From assembly GCA_022771205.1 (NCBI GenBank), contig JALFCF010000007.1:1-64000 (forward strand): a stretch of DNA of 64,000 nucleotides. The letters run 5' to 3'. Both the position numbers and the translations under genes were made by a program. Origin of the DNA: Mycoplasmatota bacterium. Its GTDB lineage: Bacteria; Bacillota_I; Bacilli_A; RF39; UBA660. Below are positions 16,497 through 25,636 of the stretch, piece by piece. The notes under the pieces were generated by a model. It saw only the letters and a list, made by a program, of their open reading frames with translations, was not told where the DNA came from and ran no database searches. Every line of letters begins with the position of its first letter. Within the stretch, counting starts at the first letter, position 1.

Positions 16497-18449
16497 ATGT
16501 TTAAATTAGTATCAAAGTTTAAACCATCAGGAGATCAGCCACAAGCTATTAGCGAGTTAGTAGAAGGTATTAAAGAAGGAAAAAAAGAACAAGTACTTTT
16601 AGGCGCAACTGGTACTGGAAAAACATTTACAATTGCAAATGTTATTAAAGAAGTAAATAAACCAACATTAGTGCTAGCTCACAATAAGACTTTGGCAGGA
16701 CAATTATATTCAGAATTAAAAGAACTTTTTCCGGAAAATAGAGTAGAATACTTTGTTTCATATTATGATTACTATCAACCAGAAGCCTATGTCCCATCAA
16801 CTGATACATATATTGAAAAAGACTCCTCTATCAATGATGAAATTGATGAATTACGTCATGCTGCCACTAGTAGTTTATTATCACGTGATGATGTAATTGT
16901 TGTTGCAAGTGTTTCTTGTATCTATGGTATTGGAGAAGTAGAAGAATATAGAAACAAAATGTTAACTTTATCTGTTGGCGAAGAAGTGGAAAGAAATGAA
17001 ATATTAGCAAAATTAGTAGAAATGATGTATGAAAGAAATGACTTAGATTTTAAACGTGGGACTTTTAGAGTTCGTGGAGATATTGTTGAAATTATTCCTG
17101 CATACCAAAATACGACAGGATATCGAGTAGAATTTTTTGGTAATGAAATAGACAGAATTAGCGAGATAGACACTTTAACAGGAGCCATTATTTCTAACAA
17201 AAAGAATGTCAGTCTTTTCCCAGCGAGTCATTTCGTAGTTAGTGATGATAAATTAAAAGCTGCTATTGTACGTATTAAAGAAGAACTAAAGGAACGATTA
17301 CAAGAATTAAAAGAAAATAATAAACTATTAGCAGCAGAACGTCTAGAACAAAGAACCAACTACGATATTGAAATGCTAGAAGAAACTGGATTTTGTTCTG
17401 GTATTGAAAACTATTCGGCACCAATGGCAGGAAGAAAAAAAGGAGAGACTCCAACGACTTTAATGGATTTCTTTCCTAAGGATTATTTGCTAGTAGTGGA
17501 TGAATCTCATGTTACTTTACCACAGGTAAGAGGAATGTATAATGGAGATAGAGCTAGAAAGATGAATCTTGTAGAATATGGCTTCCGCCTTCCAAGTGCA
17601 TTAGATAATAGACCATTAAAGTATGACGAATTCGAGAAAAAAATAAATCAAGCTATTTATGTATCAGCTACTCCTGGTGATTTAGAGTTAGAACATACAG
17701 GAGGAAAATTTGTAGAACAAATCATTCGTCCAACAGGATTATTAGATCCAACAATTGAAGTAAGAAAAACAGAAGGACAAATTGATGACTTAGTAGGAGA
17801 AATTAAAGATAGAATTGAAAAAAATGAAAGAGTATTAGTTACAACATTAACTATTCGCATGTCGGAAGAACTAACAAATTATCTAAAGGAACTAGATATT
17901 AAAGTAGCATATCTTCATTCAGAAATTAAAACGTTAGAAAGACTTCAAATTATTCATGACTTACGTGTCGGAAAGTATGACGTGGTAGTAGGAATTAACT
18001 TATTACGTGAAGGAATTGATATCCCTGAAGTATCACTTATTGCGATATTAGATGCAGATAAAGAAGGATTCTTACGTAGTACTAGAAGTTTAATACAAAC
18101 AGTAGGACGTTGTGCAAGAAATGCTAATGGACATGTTATTATGTACGGAGATAAAATTACAGACTCCATGAAAGAGACAATAGAAGAAACTGCAAGACGT
18201 AGAAAGATTCAAGAAGAGTATAATGAAAAACACGGAATTATCCCACAAACAATTAATAAAGAAATTAGAGAAGTAATTAGTAACGTAGACGAAAAAGCAA
18301 CAGAAAAACCAAAGAAGATGACTAAAAAAGAATTAGCCAAAACAGTTGAAGCAATCGAGCAAGAAATGAGAGAAGCGGCAAAGGCTCTAGACTTTGAACG
18401 CGCAATGGAATTAAGAGATATTCTTTTTGAAATGAAATCAGGAAATTAG
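16497..18449 (+). CDS. uvrB: Excinuclease ABC subunit B
   Basis: UvrB is the damage-verifying helicase-like core of nucleotide excision repair, loaded by UvrA and partnered by UvrC. The 650-residue protein is full length. It has Walker [12 protein letters not shown] near residue 40, the beta-hairpin [12 protein letters not shown] near 92-103, DESHVTLPQ (Walker B) near 337, the helicase motif [10 protein letters not shown] near 540, and a C-terminal UvrB/UVR coiled coil ([11 protein letters not shown]) that binds UvrC. AAGGAGAT precedes the ATG. A radical SAM gene follows after one nucleotide, and uvrA is reached only after a terminator. Confidence 0.97.
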   Translation: MFKLVSKFKPSGDQPQAISELVEGIKEGKKEQVLLGATGTGKTFTIANVIKEVNKPTLVLAHNKTLAGQLYSELKELFPENRVEYFVSYYDYYQPEAYVPSTDTYIEKDSSINDEIDELRHAATSSLLSRDDVIVVASVSCIYGIGEVEEYRNKMLTLSVGEEVERNEILAKLVEMMYERNDLDFKRGTFRVRGDIVEIIPAYQNTTGYRVEFFGNEIDRISEIDTLTGAIISNKKNVSLFPASHFVVSDDKLKAAIVRIKEELKERLQELKENNKLLAAERLEQRTNYDIEMLEETGFCSGIENYSAPMAGRKKGETPTTLMDFFPKDYLLVVDESHVTLPQVRGMYNGDRARKMNLVEYGFRLPSALDNRPLKYDEFEKKINQAIYVSATPGDLELEHTGGKFVEQIIRPTGLLDPTIEVRKTEGQIDDLVGEIKDRIEKNERVLVTTLTIRMSEELTNYLKELDIKVAYLHSEIKTLERLQIIHDLRVGKYDVVVGINLLREGIDIPEVSLIAILDADKEGFLRSTRSLIQTVGRCARNANGHVIMYGDKITDSMKETIEETARRRKIQEEYNEKHGIIPQTINKEIREVISNVDEKATEKPKKMTKKELAKTVEAIEQEMREAAKALDFERAMELRDILFEMKSGN

Positions 18450-18450
18450 T

Positions 18451-19284
18451 ATGGATAAGTATAAAAAAGTATATATAGAAATAACTAATATTTGTAATCT
18501 TAATTGTTCATTTTGTTCACCAATAAGAAAAGAAAAACGATTTATGGAAGAAAAAGAATTTGAACACATTCTAAAAGAAATATCAAAAGTAACCAAAGTA
18601 ATTTATCTTCATGTTAAAGGCGAACCTTTATTGCATCCAAAAATAATAAAATTTTTACAAATTGCTGAAAAATATAATGTAAATGTAAATTTAACAACAA
18701 ATGGAATTTTATTTCCTACATTAGTAGAAAAATTAAAAGACTGCAAATCATTACATAAGATAAATTTTTCACTACACTGTGAACATAGTGTTCCAAACTA
18801 TGAAGAAGAAATATTCAAAAAAGTAGAAAAATTATCCAAAAAAACTGTGATTATTTATCGATTATGGACATTAAAAGATAATAAATTAGATGAAAAATCC
18901 ATAAAAACAGTGCAAAAATTAGAAAGATATTATAATTTATCCACAGAAACAGTGGAAAAACTAAAAACAGAAAATAACGTAAAGATTTCTTCCACAATAT
19001 ATGTGGATAAAGATAATGAGTTTAAATGGCCAGAAATTACAAGTCACAAAAGTTGTGGATATTGTCATGGACTAAAAACACAACTCGCAATTTTAGTAGA
19101 TGGAACAGTAGTACCATGTTGTCTTGATAGTAATGGCATTATTAATTTGGGAAATATATTTAACGAATCAATAGAAGAAATTCAAAAGAAAGAAAGATAT
19201 AAAAAATTAAAAAAATCTTTTCAAGATAGAAAACCATGTGAAACTTTATGCAAATCTTGCACTTTTAAAGAAAGAAAACAATAA
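18451..19284 (+). CDS. Radical SAM protein with SPASM-like C-terminus
   Basis: The 277-residue protein has the radical SAM cluster motif CNLNCSFC (residues 13-20, CxxxCxxC), the GEP substrate-binding motif in HVKGEPLLHP, and a TTNG motif. Its C-terminus has six Cys: CGYCHGL, VVPCCLD, CETLCKSC, preceding an auxiliary-cluster SPASM/twitch region. Such proteins modify peptides or small molecules; the substrate is unknown, and no precursor peptide or protease was seen nearby. Start ATG 18451 is one base after the uvrB stop, so it is in the uvrB transcription unit, with a terminator behind it. Confidence 0.82.
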   Translation: MDKYKKVYIEITNICNLNCSFCSPIRKEKRFMEEKEFEHILKEISKVTKVIYLHVKGEPLLHPKIIKFLQIAEKYNVNVNLTTNGILFPTLVEKLKDCKSLHKINFSLHCEHSVPNYEEEIFKKVEKLSKKTVIIYRLWTLKDNKLDEKSIKTVQKLERYYNLSTETVEKLKTENNVKISSTIYVDKDNEFKWPEITSHKSCGYCHGLKTQLAILVDGTVVPCCLDSNGIINLGNIFNESIEEIQKKERYKKLKKSFQDRKPCETLCKSCTFKERKQ

Positions 19285-19290
19285 TATTAT

Positions 19291-19328
19291 AAGAGAATGA
19301 AAATAAACGTTCTCTTTCTTTTTTTTTG
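19291..19328 (+). terminator. Terminator after the radical SAM gene
   Basis: AGAGAA (19292-19297) pairs with TTCTCT (19310-19315), followed by a long T-rich run. Confidence 0.65.
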
Positions 19329-19362
19329 TTCGATTGACGAACAAATGTTGTTGCTATAAAAT
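19327..19362 (+). promoter_or_regulatory. uvrA promoter with SOS-like operator
   Basis: TTGACG (19334-19339) and TAAAAT (19357-19362) are 17 nt apart. The palindrome GTTCG-N5-CGAAC (19328-19342) overlaps the -35. CGAACAAATGTTGT (19338-19351) also closely matches the Firmicutes LexA (DinR) box CGAACRNRYGTTYC. A second possible promoter (TTAGAA, 17 nt, TATAAT at 19398-19403) lies nearer the gene. Confidence 0.6.
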
Positions 19363-19422
19363 ATAGATGCAAACTTAGAAATAAGGAAAAAATATGTTAT
19401 AATATGTGGCAGGTGAAAAAAT

Positions 19423-22236
19423 ATGGATAAAATTAGTGTAAAAGGTGCAAGAGAAAATAATTTAAAAAACGTAAATATAGAATTACCAAAAAACAAATTA
19501 ATTGTGATGACTGGAGTATCGGGAAGTGGAAAAAGTAGTCTCGCTTTTGATACAATTTATGCGGAGGGTCAAAGAAGATATGTGGAAAGTTTATCTGCAT
19601 ACGCTAGACAATTCTTGGGTGGAAGTGAAAAACCAGATGTTGATAGCATCGAAGGATTATCTCCTGCGATTAGTATCGATCAAAAAACTACTAATAATAA
19701 TCCTAGATCAACAGTTGGAACTGTAACAGAAATATATGATTATTTGAGGCTTATCTTTGCTCGCGCGGGTGTTCCATATTGTCCTAATCATAATATTCCA
19801 ATATCAAGTCAAAGTGTTGAAGAAATGACTAATAAAATATTGGAATATGCAGAGGGAACAAAAATAATTATTATGGCTCCTGTTGTTCATGGGGAAAAGG
19901 GAACACAAAAAGATTTATTAGAAAATTTACGCAAAGAAGGTTATATTAGAGTTCGCGTAGATGACGAGATGATGGATTTATCTGATGATATTACATTAGA
20001 TAAAAATAAAAAACATAAAATAGATGTTATTATTGATCGCTTAATTATTAAAGAGGGAATTAGATCAAGACTTTTTGAGGCAATTGAATCCGCTACAAAG
20101 TTAGCAGAAGGAAAAGTTGTAGTAGATGTCCTTGGAGAAAATAAAAAAGAAATTGTTTTATCTGAATCATTTGCCTGTCCATACTGCGAATTTTCATTAC
20201 CAGAATTAGAACCTAGAATATTCAGCTTTAATGCTCCCTATGGAGCTTGCCCAGATTGCAAAGGTTTAGGAATAAAATTACAAATAGATGCAGATTTAGT
20301 AATACCAGATAAAGATAAATCTATTAGAGAAGGATGTATCAAAACATTAACAGATGACCCGGAAGGTTTAGATTATCAAAAGCTAGAATGTGTATGCAAA
20401 CATTATAAGATTGATATGACAAAACCGTGGAAAAGTTTAACTAAAAGGCAAAAGGATGTCGTTCTTTATGGTTCAGACGAAATAATTCATTTTCAATATT
20501 CTTCAAAAAGTGGTAATAAATATAATAGTAAAGACTTCTATGAGGGAATTATTAATAATTTAGAAAGAAGATATATGGAAACTAGTTCTACATGGATTAG
20601 AGATTGGTTAGAAAACTATATGGTAGAACACACATGCGAAACTTGTCACGGAGCACGACTTACGGACGACGTGTTATCCGTAAAGCTAAACGGAAAAAAT
20701 ATATATGAAGTAACGACAATGAGCATAAAAGAATTAATTCCATTTTTTGATAATTTAGAGTTGTCAGAAGAAAAAAAGGAAATTGCAAAACTTGTTATTA
20801 AAGAAGTACAAGATAGATTACATTTCTTGAAAAATGTAGGACTAGAATATTTAACTTTAAGTAGAAGTGCTGGCACCTTATCTGGAGGAGAGGCTCAACG
20901 TATTCGATTAGCGACACAAATTGGTTCACATTTAACAGGGGTTTTATATGTACTAGATGAGCCTAGCATTGGACTTCATCAAAGAGATAATGAAAAATTG
21001 ATTAATTCGATGTTAGAAATGCGAGACTTAGGCAATACTTTGATTGTAGTAGAACACGATACAGACACAATGTTAGCGTGTGATTATTTAGTTGATATTG
21101 GACCTGGAGCGGGTGATCATGGTGGACAAATTGTAGCAGCTGGTACACCAGAAGAAGTTATGAAAAACGAAAATAGCTTAACAGGACAATATTTGAGTGG
21201 AAAGAAATGTATTGAAGTACCGAAAACAAGAAGAAAAGGCAATAAAAAGTTCTTAAAAATAAAAGGTGCAGCAGAACACAATTTAAAAAATATTGATGTT
21301 GATATTCCACTAGGTACATTTACATGTATAACTGGAGTATCTGGAAGTGGAAAGAGTAGTTTAGTAAATGAGATACTTTGTAAAGAAGTAGCTTCTAAAC
21401 TATATAATTCAAAAGAACGTCCTGGAAAGCATAAAAAGATTCTAGGATTAGATAATATTGATAAATTAGTTGCCATTTCGCAGAACCCAATAGGTAGAAC
21501 ACCTCGCTCAAATCCAGCAACATATACTGGAGTATTTGATGATATTCGTACACTTTTTACAACGACAAAAGAAGCCAAAATGTATGGGTTTGAAAAGAAC
21601 AGATTTTCCTTTAATGTAAAAGGTGGAAGATGTGAAGCATGTCGTGGAGATGGTGTGAAAAAGATAGAAATGCACTTTTTACCAGATGTTTATGTGCCGT
21701 GTGAGGTTTGTCATGGAACTAGGTATAATAGAGAGACTTTAAACATAAAGTATAAAGGCAAAAATATTGCAGAAGTACTAGATATGAGAGTTTCTGAAGC
21801 TTTAGAATTCTTCTCAAATGTTCCAAAAATAAAAAATAAACTACAGGTACTAGAAGATGTGGGTCTAGGTTATATAAAATTAGGACAAAGTGCACCAACT
21901 TTATCAGGTGGAGAGGCAGAACGTGTAAAGTTAGCAAAAGAATTACAAAAAAAAGCAACGGGTAAAACATTATTCGTATTAGACGAACCTACAACAGGAT
22001 TACATACAGATGATATTAAGCGCTTACTTGCAATTTTGCAGAAAATAGTAGATAATAAAGACACAGTAGTAGTAATTGAACACAACTTAGATGTAATTAA
22101 GGTTGCTGATTACATTATTGATTTAGGACCAGAAGGTGGAGATGAAGGTGGACAAATTGTTGCCACTGGAACACCAGAAGAAGTATCTAAAGTGAAAGAA
22201 TCTTACACTGGACAGTTTCTAAAAAAAATCTTATAA
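19423..22236 (+). CDS. uvrA: Excinuclease ABC subunit A
   Basis: UvrA is the dimeric damage sensor of nucleotide excision repair. The 937-residue protein contains two ABC ATPase modules. The first has Walker A GVSGSGKSSLAFDT near residue 31 and signature LSGGEAQRIRLA near 486. The second has GVSGSGKSSLVNE near 640 and LSGGEAERVKLA near 828. The zinc modules CPYC...CPDC and CEAC...CEVC are present. Start ATG 19423 follows GGCAGGTG. It heads a uvrA-lgt-yvcK-whiA transcription unit in which every junction is 14 nt or less, so damage control at the uvrA promoter may extend to envelope and cell-size genes. Confidence 0.97.
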   Translation: MDKISVKGARENNLKNVNIELPKNKLIVMTGVSGSGKSSLAFDTIYAEGQRRYVESLSAYARQFLGGSEKPDVDSIEGLSPAISIDQKTTNNNPRSTVGTVTEIYDYLRLIFARAGVPYCPNHNIPISSQSVEEMTNKILEYAEGTKIIIMAPVVHGEKGTQKDLLENLRKEGYIRVRVDDEMMDLSDDITLDKNKKHKIDVIIDRLIIKEGIRSRLFEAIESATKLAEGKVVVDVLGENKKEIVLSESFACPYCEFSLPELEPRIFSFNAPYGACPDCKGLGIKLQIDADLVIPDKDKSIREGCIKTLTDDPEGLDYQKLECVCKHYKIDMTKPWKSLTKRQKDVVLYGSDEIIHFQYSSKSGNKYNSKDFYEGIINNLERRYMETSSTWIRDWLENYMVEHTCETCHGARLTDDVLSVKLNGKNIYEVTTMSIKELIPFFDNLELSEEKKEIAKLVIKEVQDRLHFLKNVGLEYLTLSRSAGTLSGGEAQRIRLATQIGSHLTGVLYVLDEPSIGLHQRDNEKLINSMLEMRDLGNTLIVVEHDTDTMLACDYLVDIGPGAGDHGGQIVAAGTPEEVMKNENSLTGQYLSGKKCIEVPKTRRKGNKKFLKIKGAAEHNLKNIDVDIPLGTFTCITGVSGSGKSSLVNEILCKEVASKLYNSKERPGKHKKILGLDNIDKLVAISQNPIGRTPRSNPATYTGVFDDIRTLFTTTKEAKMYGFEKNRFSFNVKGGRCEACRGDGVKKIEMHFLPDVYVPCEVCHGTRYNRETLNIKYKGKNIAEVLDMRVSEALEFFSNVPKIKNKLQVLEDVGLGYIKLGQSAPTLSGGEAERVKLAKELQKKATGKTLFVLDEPTTGLHTDDIKRLLAILQKIVDNKDTVVVIEHNLDVIKVADYIIDLGPEGGDEGGQIVATGTPEEVSKVKESYTGQFLKKIL

Positions 22237-22250
22237 AAAAGAGGTAATGT

Positions 22251-23057
22251 ATGGAAAAAGTAGCGCTAGATTTAGGACCAATTCAAATATATTGGTATTC
22301 AATATTTATTTTTATAGGTATGCTAATAGCCTGCATAGTAATTTATAAAGAGGCAAAAAAGCAAGAAATAGAAGAAGAGTTTCTAGTAAACCTTACATTT
22401 AATGCCATCATTATAGGAATTATAGGAGCAAGATTGTATTATGTATTGTTTAATTTGTCTTATTATATGAGTAATCCAATAGAAATGCTAGAGATTTGGA
22501 ATGGTGGTCTTGCTATTCACGGAGGTATTTTGGCAGGATTATTATTTACAATATATTATTGTAAAAAGCATGAAATGAATTTGTGGAAAATTTTAGATAT
22601 TATTGTAGTGGGATTGATTATAGCACAAGCTATTGGAAGATGGGGAAACTTTTTTAACAGTGAAGCTTATGGACCTATAACAACCGCAGCAAAGTTAAAA
22701 TCCCTTGGAATACCCACTTTTATAATTAATGGTATGTATATATTAGGAGAGTATCGTCAACCAACATTTTTCTATGAATCTGTGTGGTGTATATTTGGCT
22801 TTTTTGCAATGTTGTTGATTCGCAAATACAAATATCTAAAAGTAGGACAATTAACAAGCTTTTATTTAATATGGTATGGAATAATTAGATTTATAATAGA
22901 GGCGATGAGAACAGATTCATTAATGCTAGGTCCAATAAAAGTGGCTCAATTAGTATCGATTATTTTTATAGTTTCTGGAATAGTAATACTCATAAAAAGA
23001 CCACAGAAAGGTCAAAAAGAATTATATAATATGAAATTAGGAGGACAAAATGTATAA
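22251..23057 (+). CDS. lgt: Prolipoprotein diacylglyceryl transferase
   Basis: Lgt transfers diacylglycerol from phosphatidylglycerol to the lipobox Cys of prolipoproteins, the first step of lipoprotein maturation at the membrane. The 268-residue polytopic protein has the signature LAIHGGILAG (near residue 88), the RWGNFFNSEAYG region (near 136) and the YESVW motif with the downstream YGIIRFIIEAMR. AAAGAGG precedes the ATG at 22251. It overlaps yvcK by 8 nt. In many Firmicutes lgt follows hprK, which is not present here. Confidence 0.94.
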   Translation: MEKVALDLGPIQIYWYSIFIFIGMLIACIVIYKEAKKQEIEEEFLVNLTFNAIIIGIIGARLYYVLFNLSYYMSNPIEMLEIWNGGLAIHGGILAGLLFTIYYCKKHEMNLWKILDIIVVGLIIAQAIGRWGNFFNSEAYGPITTAAKLKSLGIPTFIINGMYILGEYRQPTFFYESVWCIFGFFAMLLIRKYKYLKVGQLTSFYLIWYGIIRFIIEAMRTDSLMLGPIKVAQLVSIIFIVSGIVILIKRPQKGQKELYNMKLGGQNV

Positions 23058-24003
23058 AAAAGTTGTTGTTTTTGGAGGGGGAACAGGAATTTCCTACTTA
23101 CTAAAAGGATTAAAGGATTTTCCTGTGGATATTACAGCTGTTATTACAGTGTCAGATAATGGTAGATCAACTGGAAAGTTGAGAAAGGAATTCAATACTC
23201 CAGCGGTAGGTGATGTTAGAAAAGTAATCACAGCTTTATCAGAAATAGATGATCCAATAAAAAAGATGGTAGAATATAGATTTAATACTTCAAGTGATTT
23301 AAATGGTCATGCTGTAGGAAATTTAATTTTAACAGCAATGTTAGACATTACAGGATCACTAAAAGAATCAATTGCATCTTTATGTAAATTATTCGATGTA
23401 AAACATACAGTTTTACCAATATCTGAAGATTCTCAATTAACCTTAATGGGATTGGATAAAGATGGAAATATAATTGAAGGAGAAGAAGAAATAACAAAAG
23501 CTCACCATCAATTTAAAAAAATATATTATAAAGAAGAACCAAAAGTATTACCAGAAGTACTTCAAGCAATTGCAGATGCTGATTTAATTGTCTTTAGTAT
23601 GGGTAGTTTATATACAAGTATATTACCAAACGTAATATGTAACGAAGTAAAAGGTGCATTAAAAGAGACTAAAGCTCCACTAATGTACTTATGTAATGCT
23701 GTTACTCAGCCAGGAGAAACAGACAACTTCACAGTAAGTGACCATATAAAATTATTAAATAAATATTTAGATTTTAGAAAAATAGATGCAGTTATTGCTA
23801 GTAATACAAAAATAGACAAAAAAATAGCAGAAAAATATGCAACTGCAGAGCAAAAAGACCCAGTAAAGATTGATTATGCGGCAATTGAAAGTCTTGGAAC
23901 AGAACTTATAGAAGAAGATTTAATTACGATAGAAGATAATACTTTAAGACATAACAGTTTAAAGTTAAGTGCTTTAGTATTTAATTACTTAATGAGGAAT
24001 TAA
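23050..24003 (+). CDS. yvcK: YvcK/CofD-like gluconeogenesis and cell-shape factor
   Basis: The 317-residue YvcK protein of the CofD-like fold binds UDP-sugars and links carbon status to peptidoglycan synthesis in Bacillus. Landmarks are VVVFGGGTGISYLL at the N-terminus, TVSDNGRSTGKLRKEF (about residues 33-48), AVGDVRKV, NGHAVGNLIL and the C-terminal VFSMGSLYTSILPNV. Usually the order is rapZ-yvcK-whiA; rapZ (yvcJ) is missing between lgt and yvcK here. The start overlaps lgt, and whiA follows after one base. Confidence 0.93.
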   Translation: MYKKVVVFGGGTGISYLLKGLKDFPVDITAVITVSDNGRSTGKLRKEFNTPAVGDVRKVITALSEIDDPIKKMVEYRFNTSSDLNGHAVGNLILTAMLDITGSLKESIASLCKLFDVKHTVLPISEDSQLTLMGLDKDGNIIEGEEEITKAHHQFKKIYYKEEPKVLPEVLQAIADADLIVFSMGSLYTSILPNVICNEVKGALKETKAPLMYLCNAVTQPGETDNFTVSDHIKLLNKYLDFRKIDAVIASNTKIDKKIAEKYATAEQKDPVKIDYAAIESLGTELIEEDLITIEDNTLRHNSLKLSALVFNYLMRN

Positions 24004-24004
24004 G

Positions 24005-24943
24005 ATGTCGTATACGACGGATATAAAAGAAGAAATATCTAAAAATATTGGTTCTAAATCTGAGATGATTGCTGAATTATCTGGTTATATTAGAAATAAT
24101 GGACACAAAACTGAGAACAACTTCCAATTAACAACAGAAAATCCTATAATTTGTGAAAGAATAGAAAAGCAAATAGAGTCTCTATACGAAGTAAAAGTAA
24201 AAAAAGAAATAAAAGATAGTTTAAATTTCAGCAAGAAAGATTTATTTGTATTAAATATACAAGAAAAGCAGAGTTTTATTTTAGAAGATATTGGTTATCA
24301 AGATAAAGAAGGTAATTATTTAGATGTGCCACCACAATATATTGTAGGGGCAAATGAAGAAATAAGAGCATATTTAAAAGGTGTTTTTCTAAGTTCTGGT
24401 AGTATTAATGATCCTAAAACATCGAGATATCATATGGAATTATTAATAGAAAGTGCCTCAGAAGCTGTATTTGTACAAAAGCTATTAAATTTATTTGACC
24501 TAAATGTTAAGATTTTAACTAGAGATAAAGGATATATGTTATATATTAAAGAAGCAGATAAAATTAGTGATTATTTGAAAATTATTAAAGCAAGCAATGC
24601 TGTATTGTACTTTGAAAACCAGAGAATTTATCGCAATAAAAAAAATCAAGCTAACCGTTTGAATAATTGTGAACAAGCAAATATGGATAAGGTAGTAGCT
24701 ACAGCAACCGCACAATTAGATGACATATCGATTATTGAAGATAATTTAGGAATGAGTTTACTAGATGACAAAACACAAGAAGCATTAGAATATAGAAAAA
24801 AATATCCCGAAGCGTCGTTGAAAGAATTAAGTGAAATTATTTCTATAGAAACAGGAACACCAATTACTAAATCCGGACTAAATCATCGTTTCCGTAAAAT
24901 TAAAGAATTAGCAACTAGATTTAAAGATTTAGATAAAAAATAG
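24005..24943 (+). CDS. whiA: WhiA-family DNA-binding protein
   Basis: WhiA is a conserved Gram-positive DNA-binding protein tied to sporulation in Streptomyces and to division and chromosome segregation in Bacillus. The 312-residue product has the degenerate LAGLIDADG-like N-terminal half (YTTDIKEEISK; ELSGYIRNNG; then YLKGVFLSSGSINDPK) and the C-terminal helix-turn-helix (about residues 255-305: LKELSEII, GTPITKSGLNHRFRKI). It ends the uvrA-lgt-yvcK-whiA unit at a strong terminator. Confidence 0.94.
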   Translation: MSYTTDIKEEISKNIGSKSEMIAELSGYIRNNGHKTENNFQLTTENPIICERIEKQIESLYEVKVKKEIKDSLNFSKKDLFVLNIQEKQSFILEDIGYQDKEGNYLDVPPQYIVGANEEIRAYLKGVFLSSGSINDPKTSRYHMELLIESASEAVFVQKLLNLFDLNVKILTRDKGYMLYIKEADKISDYLKIIKASNAVLYFENQRIYRNKKNQANRLNNCEQANMDKVVATATAQLDDISIIEDNLGMSLLDDKTQEALEYRKKYPEASLKELSEIISIETGTPITKSGLNHRFRKIKELATRFKDLDKK

Positions 24944-24966
24944 AACCACAAGGGTTCTATTTTTTT
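24935..24966. terminator. Bidirectional terminator between whiA and clpP
   Basis: ATAGAACC (24940-24947) pairs with GGTTCTAT (24953-24960), flanked by A and T tracts on both sides; it serves both convergent genes. Confidence 0.85.
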
Positions 24967-25532
24967 ATAACTTTATCTATTAAACCATAACTAACTGCTT
25001 CTAAAGCATCTAAATAATAGTCCCTTTCTGTATCTTTCTCAATCTGACGTAAGTTCTTTTTTGTGTTTTTAGAAAGAATTTTGTTGAGTCTTTTACGAAG
25101 TAAAATAATTCTATCAGCAGCAATTTTTATATCGCTGGCTTGTCCTTCAGCTCCTCCTAAAGGTTGATGAATCATAATATCAGAATTTGGTAAAGCATAT
25201 CTTTTTCCTATAGTTCCACTAGAAAGTAAAAAAGCTCCCATACTAGCGGCCATTCCTATACAAATAGTTGATACATCACTCGTAATGAATTGCATAGTGT
25301 CATAAATAGCAAATCCAGCAGAAACACTTCCTCCAGGAGAATTAATGTAAATAGAGATATCATCATGATTAATAGAATCTAGATAAAGTAAAGAAGCTAC
25401 TACTGTGTTTGCTAAAGAATCAGTTATTTCACCACTAATAAATATAATACGTTCTTTTAACAACCTTGAAAATATATCATAACTACGTTCACCATCAATT
25501 TCTTTATCAATAACAACAGGAACTAAACCCAT
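24957..25532 (-). CDS. clpP: ATP-dependent Clp protease proteolytic subunit
   Basis: ClpP forms the tetradecameric serine protease chamber used with ClpX or ClpC. The 191-residue protein has the catalytic Ser in [11 protein letters not shown], His in [13 protein letters not shown], and the Asp region [13 protein letters not shown]. The ATG at 25532 gives MGLVPVVI and follows a GGTGAT ribosome binding site; the GTG at 25541 lies in that site and is rejected. A single gene with no clpX beside it. The region between it and the divergent kinase gene holds promoters for both. Confidence 0.92.
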   Translation of the reverse strand: MGLVPVVIDKEIDGERSYDIFSRLLKERIIFISGEITDSLANTVVASLLYLDSINHDDISIYINSPGGSVSAGFAIYDTMQFITSDVSTICIGMAASMGAFLLSSGTIGKRYALPNSDIMIHQPLGGAEGQASDIKIAADRIILLRKRLNKILSKNTKKNLRQIEKDTERDYYLDALEAVSYGLIDKVIKK

Positions 25533-25581
25533 ATGTATCACCTAATGTTAGTATAAGTGTAAACAAAAGAAAATATACATA

Positions 25582-25608
25582 TTGTAAAACGACAAAGTAT
25601 GATACAAT
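25582..25608 (+). promoter_or_regulatory. Promoter of the nucleoside-kinase-like gene
   Basis: TACAAT at 25603-25608 preceded by TGA (extended -10) with a loosely spaced TTGTAA at 25582-25587 (15 nt). Confidence 0.45.
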
Positions 25609-25636
25609 AATAAGAGAAAATAAAGAGGGTGACAAA

